This document shows, one piece after another, positions 12,801 to 23,590 of a stretch of DNA of 64,000 bases. Where the stretch lies: positions 10,680,664-10,744,663 of the forward strand of contig CM049315.1 of assembly GCA_026874595.1 (NCBI GenBank), in the 5' to 3' direction. A program made the position numbers and the translations under genes. The notes beneath the pieces were generated by a model. The model was not told the origin of the DNA and did no database searches. It saw nothing but the letters and a program-made list of their open reading frames with translations. Source of the stretch: Sipunculus nudus (Eukaryota > Annelida > Sipuncula > Golfingiida > Sipunculidae). Positions within the stretch are counted from its first letter, which is position 1. Every line of letters starts with the position of its first letter.

Positions 12801-13699
12801 CATATTTTTAATATGAAGCGAAAAACTTTAACACGGGGTGCCTACGGACGACGCCAACACTGACGTCGACGCCGGCGTTATGGTACATGTATACATATAA
12901 GCTCTCCTGAAATTCGTTCCGGCGAGCTAAAAAGAGACAAGAGTTTTATATAATCATACAGAATAACAATACAAGGGACACAAGTGAGTGTCATTTTAAT
13001 GAATGGATTATCTTTTATGGAGTTGGAGGTTTTTCTTTCCATTTTAAATGTGTTTGGTCTCAATTACATAAATCTAATTAAAATGTGAGAGGATTATGCT
13101 TCTTATGAACCTTACATCATTTAAAAAAATGCATATTTTTTTTTATTCAATCCGCTCCTGTTTAAAAGCAAACATCGGCGTCTGAAAATTCTAAAACCGT
13201 ATGTGAGATATGCACTGGCGGATTTAAATGTTGTACCGGGGGGGGGGGGGGGCTCTTTTTACCTTTAGAAACTCTGGAAAATAGAATAATATACGCTTTA
13301 CACTGAAAATCAGCTTTGCGCACAGTTCCTTTCTTATACTTATACACGTGAGAGTTATGTATGAACTACCATTAGCGGTACTCATGCATGTATAGCTGTG
13401 CCAGGGTGTTTAGCGCCCTTCCCCCCCCCCCCCTTTATAAGATCCTGTATCTGCCACTGATTTGACCAGCAGGGAATGAACCTAAACAAACCAATCAAAT
13501 GACTTGGCAATTTTGAATTGCCAATTACTGTGAAACCTATGGGATGTACTACCATCACAGGTTTATGTCTTATATATCAATAGCGTTAGAACTACGGCTG
13601 AAGATTGCTTGGATTAACTATCTTTAATATATGAATAACGGTACCTCCGTGTGACCAGGCAGAAACCAGAACAACTGTGACAGCAAGGATTAACCGCAT
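1390..13699 (-). CDS. FRRS1-like copy A (partial, 3' end outside window)
   Basis: This is a ferric-chelate-reductase-1-like membrane protein (Reeler + DOMON + cytochrome b561), a family that passes electrons across a membrane to ferric iron. Exons in transcription order: 13699-13645, 10078-9935, 9542-9391, 6964-6873, 6412-6313, 5511-5305, 4240-4145, 3667-3493, 3156-3040, 2566-2454, 2101-2015 and 1546-1390. All are bounded by AG and GT and join into one open frame of about 498 codons with no stop. By comparison with copies B and C, two terminal exons (the fourth heme-His helix and the tail) are missing and should lie left of base 1; bases 1-1389 show nothing like them. Donors after exons 2 and 10 are weak (GTCGGT). 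The family assignment is firm; iron as the substrate is inferred from the family. Confidence 0.9.
1897..1994. repeat. 49-bp direct duplication
   Basis: Two near-identical 49-bp units starting GATACAATATCTGACTTTGT lie in intron 11 of copy A, about 20 bp from the exon 11 donor. Confidence 0.8.
3040..5511 (-). CDS. Copy A exons 6-9, DOMON domain
   Basis: Exons of 207, 96, 175 and 117 nt encode the DOMON domain, a beta-sandwich that binds heme or sugar in this superfamily and probably accepts or donates electrons next to the b561 core. Landmarks are CGKTKGCLVWPRAC, VTYKTVEGGTAVDFEI, IGFSHDLKM, then ETYLCAV, GIQHGFSP, KVMCRFRRPI, TFDLNDDFYLQVAVGEMYLG and GTPSAHAHKVLPLVSDGKV. The order matches copies B and C exon for exon. 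Confidence 0.88.
5791..5844. repeat. (GA)27 microsatellite
   Basis: An uninterrupted GA run in intron 5 of copy A. Confidence 0.95.
6313..10078 (-). CDS. Copy A exons 2-5, Reeler domain
   Basis: Four exons of 144, 152, 92 and 100 nt encode about residues 19-181, the extracellular Reeler (reelin-like) domain. Visible landmarks are a Cys-rich start with NNVPHH, the stretch TQTPSPYTVTV, then GFQLRANRLTGDTEDLVGSF and RWYSSTN, followed by an NCVTHS segment and FKWKAP, as in vertebrate FRRS1. Introns carry an (AAT)n tract (between exons 2 and 3) and two transposon-like elements plus a CT/AT microsatellite (between exons 3 and 4). Confidence 0.88.
6984..7062. repeat. (AT)n(AG)n compound microsatellite
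   Basis: On the coding strand this is (CT)n then (AT)n, ending about 20 bp before the acceptor of exon 4 of copy A. Confidence 0.95.
7498..7832. mobile_element. MITE, GGCCAAAA family, TTA target duplication
   Basis: A 335-bp element in intron 3 of copy A. The left end GGCCAAAATAAAAAAAAGG, followed by a TGGTTCTCAG motif, is mirrored by the reverse complement of the right end, and TTA flanks both sides. GGCC termini with a 3-bp TTA duplication fit a PIF/Harbinger-like non-autonomous element. Its interior resembles the fragments at about 24541-24740 and 29845-30045. Confidence 0.65.
8041..9110. mobile_element. Non-autonomous pogo/Tigger-like DNA transposon
   Basis: It begins CAGTCGAACCTCTTTATTGT just after a TA and ends with AGGTTCGACTCC, so AGTCGAACCT is inverted at the ends. 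Subterminal blocks repeat the words 'gcccactttatagagg' and 'tgcccac' on both sides. CAG termini with TA insertion fit Tc1/mariner-pogo elements. No transposase frame is visible in about 1.07 kb. It lies in intron 3 of copy A. Confidence 0.6.
9745..9876. repeat. (AAT)n with mirrored (ATT)n
   Basis: A long AAT tract turns into ATT and then back to AAT, so part of it can fold into a hairpin. It lies in intron 2 of copy A, about 60 bp from the exon 2 donor. Confidence 0.9.
12087..12895. repeat. Three diverged repeats of about 300-345 bp
   Basis: The phrase 'gggattcc...cccctatacaatac' occurs at about 12125, 12470 and 12774, each followed by similar text (for example CTGAGCTGG then ATCTGTACAAA). 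The block ends with CGGACGACGCC...GACGTCGACGCC. It lies in intron 1 of copy A. Confidence 0.55.
13213..13459. mobile_element. MITE with CASTGGC ends and homopolymer G/C runs
   Basis: The left end CACTGGCGGATTTAAATG is mirrored by the reverse complement of the right end, CAGTGGCAGATACAGGAT. A run of 14 G inside the left end and a run of C inside the right end sit in mirrored positions. It lies in intron 1 of copy A. No clear target duplication was found. Confidence 0.5.
13645..13699 (-). CDS. Copy A exon 1, signal peptide
   Basis: The ATG at 13699-13697 starts a hydrophobic leader, MRLILAVTVVLVSAW, and the exon ends in phase 1 at a GGTACC donor. Copies B and C also have a leader exon ending in phase 1. 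A pyrimidine-rich acceptor (ATTTTCAG) lies about 30 nt upstream of the ATG, which suggests a 5'UTR intron, so the promoter is probably further right and not at this exon. Confidence 0.8.
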
Positions 13700-13974
13700 C
13701 TTTTAAAGATGATCTGAAGAGGATCTGAAAATTAAAATTGTCACAAACATGAGCTTCCTTTTATACTATGAAGTTATATGTACAGTTTAATGGATGACTA
13801 TTACAATCTTCTTATTTGTATTTGTGCACTTCTATATGCGGGAATTATGTATACAGTACACTAGCACACCCTGCACACTAATTTATCTATGTCAGCAGAC
13901 TTATTTACCTGAGTCAGGGTGCTGAGGTAGTCCACCTTTTCCAAGGTCCTGTATATGCCCCAGAATACGGGCCG

Positions 13975-13976
<2 letters not shown>

Positions 13977-14045
<69 letters not shown>
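13977..14045. repeat. (AT)n microsatellite
   Basis: A pure AT run of about 69 bp upstream of the first coding exon of copy A. The rest of 13.70-17.3 kb shows no recognisable gene or element. Confidence 0.95.
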
Positions 14046-14047
<2 letters not shown>

Positions 14048-17000
14048 CACAAAATATATATATTTTGTTTTTATTTTCTGTGACACAATTGAAACAGTAC
14101 CTGGTTAATAATACAAAGTAACGTTATTTTCAAATATTTCTAACAATTCTCCAAATACCGATGGGCATTATTTGAGGGAACTAAATATAATTAGAAATCC
14201 ATATTCCAGTCATTTCTGAATGTTTGTATATTTCAATTAAATCTGGTTCTAGTTTTGATGGAATGTACATACGAGAAAGACCGAGTAAATACCGTTTATA
14301 ACTGCCAGTCTCCCCGTGTATGAGCACGAATCATCCAATGGTTACCGTGTGTTTTGGTCCGGCACGTTCGTTTTGATGTACTGCGATGTATTGGGACTAC
14401 CCGCTGTACCCAGAGCGTGACACACACACATATAATACCACGTGCTCACTCAGTGGTTTCAGCTCAAATGTATGGTCATTCACCTGAAAAGAAACTTCAA
14501 ATACCGCGGGCGTTATGTATTACTGACCCAGAGGCACGTTGTATAAAACTTGTACAATAAATCCAGCTGACGCGGATCTAAACTCAGGCCTTGGGTTACG
14601 TACGTACCATGAGTTCAAGGCACCTGTTACCTAAGAATTAACCCCCGCAATATTTATTGTGGATCAAACCAACTTTTGCAGCCAACAAACCCCCTCCTTG
14701 TCTTTCTGGACATGAGAACCTATTTAAAGTTTTCTCAACAGTCTGCCTCGGTTCGACCCCTCCTTTATTTAAATCCTGGATCCGCTCTTGGGTGTGCACT
14801 GTGGTTACATAAAGCTAAACAATATAATGTATTGTTATGTTAAATGTGCTTCTTCAGGTGTTAACACGTGCAGGGCACGATGCGTTCGTCACTCTTAAAC
14901 TCTTATTCAACCTGTCGAGATTGTTTCTTGTTCACTTCCAATTCATGAACCACACTGTGCGGATACTTATATATTACAGCTCCGATGGCCTTCCAGAAGG
15001 GCTAGGGGAGGGATAGTAGCAAGGAATATTATATAGACGGATGGGGTGTCACATGGTCCGGCTCAAAGATCGGCCAGTGTTAATCAGGGGAAGGAAAGGC
15101 CGGGTACATGAAGGTCGACCGTAACTGTGTGTGATTTTGAACATTAAAATTAAACAGTGTAATTTGGAAAAAAATGTGACACGCTATGCCCAAACGCGTA
15201 GACATGAACCTAACGTAAACCGGTACCTGAATTTATAACCTAACGTAAACCCAAACCTGAATTCATAAACTTACTTTCCATTGTGTCATACGGCTATTTG
15301 TTTCAGACTGGAGTTGTTGAATCGTGACATACATTTCCTTTGCTGCTATATTTAGTTTGATTATGATCCTTGCGGAGGTTATGGCCTCTTACCACTCTTT
15401 TGTTCGTTCTGAACATTCTGAACGTTATTAAATGCAGAAGAAAATACAGCTTATGTTAACGCGAACATATCAAGGTTATACCCTTCTTATACACGGGCAG
15501 CCCAATGTACTTGCGCCTGATGTCTCTGTTTACATGAATAAAACTTTGAAAACCTCCAGTTAAGTTGCCAAATTGGCATGAACTGCCCACAATTAATGAA
15601 GGGCGGCATGCGTAATTATTCGTGCCAAAGGTGCATTTTGGATCATTATTGGTTCTCCGTCTTTCATAGAAACTAAGTTTTTTTTTCGGAAAATATGAGC
15701 ACTGACACTATAAAACATGTATAAAATTTGAGACAGCTTCCGAAATGTTTACACACCAGTGGATGCAACGAAAAGTGTTCAAACACGTCGCGGGGCAAAG
15801 CTTTTATTCCCGAACTTATCGCCAAAATAAAATTCCCTTCCGTATTAATACAAAAGGCAGGCCATGAGATAGCATTCACTAATGTATTGATTTCTAAACG
15901 ATAAATTTCATTCATATAGAGGCAATCTGCTCTCTCAATAGATTCCACCTGAATTTAGATTTAGGAAGTGAAGATTTAACAACTCTTCTATGTTTATTTA
16001 GATTATCGAAAACGGTTGTTGCGTTGTTTATGACTTATACACTATTTATCTTGACTAAAAAATTGTATCTCAATCTTATTCATTTTGACAGGAAGGATAT
16101 AAGATGTGTTTGAAGGGAAGGAGTGTACATACATTTATTCATGAACTGGTGTAATATGATCTCTGGTACATATAGTGTATTCTCTATAGTTAACATGTCG
16201 ATCCCATCTACATATTCGCCAGCGTTTTTAAAATAAAATACAGGTATGCGGCTCAATCATTACTCATGAAAACATAAAATCAATATACTCCTTTGTACTG
16301 TATCAAATGACGTACAGACAATGGTTCCATTAATGATATGAAATGATTGCTGATATTATGATACATGAAATGTAGCTGTGCAAGAGGTCACATCGATCAC
16401 TATATAGTAACGTAGTTGTTACTGTACATTGATTTCAGAGAATGACTGTGGTTATGCGAAATTGAAACATTATATGAAGTAAATGATGAGGGAATACAAT
16501 CCTTTGGTTGGTCATTTTTGTCTTCGTCCTGAATGGTATGGTATGCGAAGAATCAATAAGATATCGGCGGGGATCCGACTCACGATCCGGATTCAGGAAC
16601 GTCATCCAGGAATATTCACAAATGTACAGTCACTAAAAAATATTATGTATGAATGAAACTGGGAATATGGGTCGAATAAGTGAATGCAAACACGTTTTGG
16701 GAGCATACAGCAATGGGAAACCCCTCAGGGCGGAGGTATGCATTCCACTAACATAAACACGTCTGTGTCCGCTGGAATCTTCTCTTCACCTCTCTCTCGG
16801 CTCTTAAACACAACCCTCTGTTTATAACTTCTTGCCCCAAGCCGAGAATTTTCCACATCTCGAACTGTCTAAAGGATCTAACACAATACACAGTAAACAT
16901 GCGCCACAGGAATCATCTAGAAGAACATCGCTGTGCCTCCACATACCAGGGTCCACACGTGATCTCGGCCAGGCGAGAAAGCCCCAAGCTAGCATGACAA

Positions 17001-17310
17001 CGAGAGTTCAACCAGTACGGATTAAACAGAGAATGCAATACGCGGCCAGACACGGCGCTACAACACGAGTTACGCCCGTGTCACACAATAAAAAAGAGCA
17101 CCTGTAACACTGTTCAGTCAAAAATGATTAAGTCCGTCTTGGTTGGCCGCGTCTTTGCATTTACACACTATAGATCAGGTTGCTACAGTTACGTTAAAGC
17201 AGATTTTATTAGGGGCGCTATGCAGTGTTTACTTCTCATATCCATACCTTAGTGATCGTTCACAGCCAACCTGAAAACCAGTATTCCTATGTCGAGTCAA
17301 GAAAAAGTGT

Positions 17311-17450
17311 GGAATATGAGGAAAAGTGAGGGAATATGAGAAGAAAGTTAGGGAATATGAGGAAAAAGTGAGGGAATATGAGGGAAAAGTGAGGGAATGT
17401 GAGGAAAAAGTGAGGGAATATGAGGGAAAAGTGAGGGAATATGAGGAAAA
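17311..17450 (+). repeat. 21-bp minisatellite with open heptad frame
   Basis: About 6-7 units of GTGAGGGAATATGAGGAAAAA. On the plus strand each unit reads as the heptapeptide KVREYEE or KVREYEG inside a 63-codon frame (17326-17517). There is no sign of a gene around it. It lies between copies A and B. Confidence 0.7.
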
Positions 17451-20305
17451 GACTTCAGACCAGGAAAAACTCAAAGACTTTGATTGGCCCTGTAGAGTCA
17501 CATCTACAATCAGATAAGTGAGTTTTTAGTGTGTTAACCCCCCCCCCCCCCACACACACACACACCAGGACGAAATAATTATCCTTGAATTTCCTCAGGG
17601 AAATGTAGTTGAAAATCATTGCGTTTTGGTTTCAGGGAAACACGGACCCTGTTACACAACACTTATTCATCATAAGACACAGCATATAAACTCAGTGCCC
17701 ATGCATGGGTTTATTTCGTAGAATCCCGATGTGTTGAGTCCAAAGTGCGAAGTTGGTGGAGTCACCTGAACCCTTTGTAATTGTTTTGATGGGTTAACTA
17801 AGTTTTATCATTTTCTCTCCAGAGAAGAATAGATTTTAAGATATCTAATTACGTTAGCTACTGGTAATGAAAATTGTATTAAATTTTAACTACTGGTAAT
17901 CTACCGATAAAAAAAATATGTAAATATTCTAAATGCCTTATTGATATCATCCTATATCTAGTATATATATCATAATAATTATGATTGGCTATTAAACAGT
18001 AGTCAAATGAAACCGTAAGTATCTCGTCAGCTGGCATACAGGTCGAAATCGACTACAATGCATGTAATTATACCTGTATGACAACTAAAATCATCATATC
18101 CATCAAAATCTATCAACAGGTGCTTTTGTAATGACCAAGACAGATGTACTTCGACAAACAATTATGCATGGCTGGTATGGACATTAATATAATGTAATAC
18201 ACGCGGCTGGATGTGTGCCCTACATTTCTGTATGAACATGGTTTAATGCTCTTATTGTTTAATTTAAATATGCGTCTCTTTATTTGTTCTATATTAAAGA
18301 GAAAAATATATCTGAAAGTCAGGTTCGTCAATATGTCTTTCCTGTATCATGTACTTCTATTACCTGTTTGTATTTTAATTAGAATCCCAATGTTTTATAT
18401 TTTGCGGAAAAGATAGACCCTAAGTACTGTATGTTAAATTAATAACTTTATCTCGTCCGTATACGTCTTTCTCTTATCTCGATAACGAACTAATATATCC
18501 AACGAAAAGGTTCACGTGAGGAGAAATCCTAAGTTACTTGAAATTTAGGTTCCTGTTTGGTCCATTGTACCAGCGTCAGGCATGTATCCTGTTGAATGTT
18601 CCTAGGAATATTAATATCATGAAATTTTCAGAAATATGAATATTTTTACCCTATATTTTTTGCTTATCTTTTGTCGTCTGTGTCACTTATATTTAAGCCT
18701 TCTCCCGTAGGCAGTGGAGACACATGAGGACTGATGAGTTTATATTAATGTCAATACTAGCTGATAAACCCGGTATACCGGGCTTTTTACCGGGGTTTGG
18801 GAGATATAATTACTGAGACATTGAATGTTGGCTCATTTTTTATTATGAAAGTTAAAAGAAAATATAGATTTTTAGTGGGGTAATCTCTGAATACGATATG
18901 TACAAATATTTTTTACTGTTATTTTGTGGCGTTGTGCTCGTGGCAAAAATCATACCCCGGTATGTTTACCCTGAAGACCTGGTCAGTGATGGTTTACATT
19001 GCGAACCGGAATGAGACGCGGAGGTATACAGTGTTTCGTTGATATTTGACTGGTTTCTATCGTTGGTCGTATAAAGAATAGGTTGATGCGAGGAACATAT
19101 GAAAGATTAATTATATGTACGTTGCAAGGAAACTGTTCCTGAAGAAGGAAACAGAAATATGCATACATCGTAAGTAGCAGAAGGGGACCCAGTGGGACTC
19201 CATGCAGTGGGTCCGTATCCCATTTTCAGCCACCGCAACCTTTTTTTCATCGTATTAGACAAATTTTGAGGCCTGAAACCCCCGCCACCACTCCAGCCCT
19301 GTTCCTGAAATTGGGACCTTGAATTAGGTTCTGTCATTAATCCTCCTGGGTTGAACTCTCAATTCCATAAAGCGAGAAACATGTGTTTTTCTCTTTTACA
19401 GACCACGCACGTGGGTCAAATCCCCCATTGAAAGCAAGCGTTATTCATATGAACAATAGTCCTTAGTGTTAGAGGTTAAGTGACCACGATGCACGCATTC
19501 CGGTGATTGCCGAAGGCAGTTCGGCTGTGCTCGGTAAGAAAACGGAAAAATCACTCAAAATTGTATGTTTATTAAAAAATATTTATTTTCATATCGCCTA
19601 TGTCACTGCCGGGATAATAACCTTTAAAATGATGTATGGCACAATATTGTACACAACGCGGTTTTAGAGAACATTGCGAACAAACGTGAACCGAATTCCT
19701 TTTTTTATAAGTATTGGATTTGGGTAAACACTTTTGATGGGCGTACCCCCTGAATGCAAAAGCATCGATTACAATTCCCCCATTTTTTCGAATATGGATG
19801 ATTTTCAAAACCTCACCTTTGGTCACAATATTAGTCTTTCGTGACAGACTTGCACCGATCATTTATTGTTGGCCTTGATCTTATCTCCAAGGTCGTATAC
19901 TCCATAGACGATACCCAATTATCGCTCGGTTCTGTCTGCGCTCTCTTAAATACAGCTGGTTTTGCCAAAACTGTGACAGGGGTGGGAGACCAGGGAACAG
20001 GTTGGAAAGGGGGAGGGGACAAGAGGGACGGGGGAGTCTTCCCCTTACCTTAATTCGTTCCGGGAAAGCAAACATCCTATTCAGATTTGTGTCAAATATG
20101 AAAAACAGTTAAAATGAAATATTCACACACATTCACAGCCAACCACACAGATTTACGCACGTGGGCACATTCACATATATGGCTGAATAACACTTAACTG
20201 CGGAAACTGGGCACTTTGATTTCGGTCCATAACACCATCCGTCCATCAGAGACAAGCCACATCCCAAAAACAAGAAAGAAAGAATCGCACAAAATGATCT
20301 TCATA

Positions 20306-20357
20306 TATATATAATATATATATATATTTACAATATATCTATATCTTTAATATATTC

Positions 20358-20391
<34 letters not shown>
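20306..20391. repeat. AT microsatellite cluster
   Basis: Interrupted AT runs beyond the 3' end of copy B. The intergenic stretch 17.5-20.4 kb otherwise shows no recognisable gene; its open frames of 60-96 codons have no family features. Confidence 0.9.
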
Positions 20392-20393
<2 letters not shown>

Positions 20394-20426
20394 ATAACGA
20401 TTATATTCCTTATTTATCTTTTTCTA

Positions 20427-20432
20427 TTTATT
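20427..20432 (-). promoter_or_regulatory. Poly(A) signal of copy B
   Basis: AATAAA on the minus strand lies about 16 nt after the stop codon. If used, it gives a very short 3'UTR. An AATAAG variant lies further downstream. Confidence 0.5.
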
Positions 20433-20447
20433 GATATTCTTCAAAGA

Positions 20448-23400
20448 TCACGTGGTGAATACAAAGTAAATACCGATCGCGTAAAATACTACCATACTGA
20501 TGACGTAGAGCACAAAGCATACTGTGAGTCCGTTACATTTCTTTGATTCCCCCGCCGGTGCTTTCAATTCTTCTGCGGTTATTGTCATGGCAACTTCCTC
20601 GCTTTTACCTATGGATATTATATAGTATATATGAAATGACATCATACAAGTAAGATCTAATTAGATTACAAAATTACGAACATGCGCTACATAATACACA
20701 TAAGATTTGGCGATATAAATAAGATAATCCTACAAGTAGGATTTGTGATAATTAACAGGGTTCCAGTCTGCGGAGATTACTCATGCATTTACCTAATATA
20801 TAAAAGATAATCCCAAAAACTAACATTTCTGACCGACAAAAGTCGCTAGGATATGGAGATCAGTTTTATTGAAATAGCAAATGGGCAATGAAACGAGTCC
20901 AATGTAAAAGAAGTAAATCCCATGCGCGATTATCAATGATCCTGAGAAAATTAATCAAAATCTAAAAAGAATTATATGTTAGGTTGGGCTTAATTAAGTT
21001 TCTTATTGTGGAGCTTGGTGGCGTAATGGTTAAGGGCGCTGAACTTGTGACTGCAAGGTTGTGAGTTCGCGTCCCGTTCTGACTCATAGGCAAAGTCTTT
21101 ACCACAAGGGTGCGCTCTCTCGACCCAGGAGTGAATGGGTTCTGGTTGTAGGGGGAAGGCAAACGTAGAACGGATAACCTTCTAGCGCCTGATATGGCAG
21201 CTTGGATTATATGCTCCCCAGGGAGCCGAGAAAAGCTACAAGAAGAACAAGCCTGAAAGACCAGGAAGGCAAAATGTAAAGTCGGATGAGACTGACATCG
21301 TCGGTGATATCTGACTATAAACCCCCACCTTTTTACCTTTATTAAGGCGTCCTTAAATACTCATCTACTGTGAAAAAAATTAGTGTCTAAATGAAACATT
21401 TTGTGGTATATCACGGTATTTAATTAATCTATATTAAAACCATTCTGTATTTTCCATAAATAATGAGAAATATGGCATTTATTTCCAAAGGGACTATCGC
21501 AGAGCAATCTATGAAAACTACGTGTATCGTGTATCGTGTATCGAGCAGGTGAACCTGTCCCAGGGAAAACCTGTTTGTCGCAAGTTCGATGACTGAATTA
21601 AGGGTATACCGCTACTAAAGTGAATTCCTGCTCGGAAAATCGCGGACTTGTATGTGAGTGAATGAACATGCGTGCATGCGAGTGTGTGTATTCAGGAAGG
21701 GGGGGGGCATGTTTGTGTCACTTTGTGTATAACCTGGTGTGTGTAAGGAACTAGCGCCCTCTGATACAAGAGAGTCTAGATCTACGACCATTGCACTGGC
21801 TGTCAGAGTGCCGTTACATCCTTTAGCGAGCAATGCACTTTAAGGCTCTATGAGGATGCAAATATTTTTGTCATTACAGACAACGCCTCGTGGCCTACAA
21901 CCACGCTGTCGCTTGACATTAACCAGTTTGATCGTTAGTATTTTTTTTAGAAAACTTTCTAACTCGAACCATCATGAGTGAGAAAAATTCCGTTTAATCT
22001 CAGCATTTTGGTAAACCCCTCCACATATTTGTTGAATTCATTTCTGACCACACGAATACAAGCATGGCTCGCACGGGTAACTGGACACCGCCATCTTGTA
22101 CACGATACAGGAAATGCCTCATTAGCATAGTGACGGAGTTTCAGTTTGGTTTGTGAGTTTACATGTATTCTTTTGTGTTATTTCATCATTCGTAGTCTAA
22201 TGTTAAGATTATGGGTTGTTTACTACGATATGAATGCAACGTGACGGAAGACTACTGCAATGCATACCTCCGAAGGGATTCAATTACGACTCAAGTTAGG
22301 CTTAAAAGCCAAATATATGTGTCTATATTTAGTCGTGTCCTCGAGGCTATCGGGGAACCGGGGCATATATTCTTCTTATTTATATACCGGTCCTTGTTAA
22401 CAACACATTAAACTCAGTTCTTACCCTATTTAAACAGTGTATAGTTAACATTATTACAAAAACAATATCAACGTATACCTTATTGATGGGTGCCCTGATC
22501 TCTATACCTATGTCTGCTAGACTTCAAAGGTATATATACAATAATGCATATTAATTAATTGAGGCCTATCGGATGATGAAGGAGATAATATCATTTTAAG
22601 AAACAATTAAAAACAAATTTTATACATTAAGCCAAATCTTACAATATGTGCCTGCATAAGGCTTTGTTAAGGTGGAAAGTGGTCAAAGCCAACAACCTCC
22701 GCCGGGATCATAATCAAACTATAAATATAGCAAAACAGTAAATGCTTGAAAAAAACAGTTCCATTCTCTGGTCAGCCCTATAATATAGGCACTGGGCCTC
22801 GGCAGCTGTACGTCACAAAAGTGAACCATTTGAATGAAAAAAAAAACATGGCGGTCATCCAGATTGCCTTTTCCATTTAGCGGATTGTTCCATTGGTGTT
22901 ATCTCAACCCTCCCCATAGTTTTAACAAAATTTGTTTAAAGGGGCCTCTTACGATGTATTACGTTTATTTAATAAAGATAAACCCTTGCAGCTTTCATAA
23001 AAGTATGCCAGAAAACGCAATTCCAATGCTACACAAGCTGTTGTACTGATTATATTCACGTGTTTATAACATACAGGCGCCCCCCAAAATAATCCGCACA
23101 CATTCAACAAGTAAATCATGCGCGAGTCAGACAAGCCTTAGATTTGCAAATGGCGTTTTATAAATTATAAAAAGTGATTTTTCTACTTCTGCACTTACGC
23201 AACCAACCTTCTTTAGTCGCACTGTTTTTCTGTTTTTCAACACGGGCGCATCTGATCTGTTTGTTAACAGCTTACAGACAAACAAGGTCATACGTCCATT
23301 ACGGCGGCATGATTAAAACCTGTCATAGCAGGAATTACCTACAGTTTAATAATATATATGCAGGGTAAGCCTGGAATCTCATTAATTCAACAGGACAGGT

Positions 23401-23512
23401 GAGTAGCTGGCTTTCAGAACTTCTTGCGTAAAACTGCACACAGAAAAAAAACCAAGCGGAATATATAAACATGATCAAGTGGTTAAATATAAAACCTTAC
23501 TACATCTAGCGC

Positions 23513-23590
<78 letters not shown>

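Noticed and set aside
15673-15948. 91-codon minus-strand frame
   Set aside because: It does not match any FRRS1-like exon or mobile-element motif I recognise; treated as chance.
16832-17107. 91-codon plus-strand frame
   Set aside because: No family features, no splice context and no neighbours that support it; treated as chance.
21005-21090. Functional tRNA gene
   Set aside because: Box A and B words are present but the acceptor stem does not pair and a SINE body follows.
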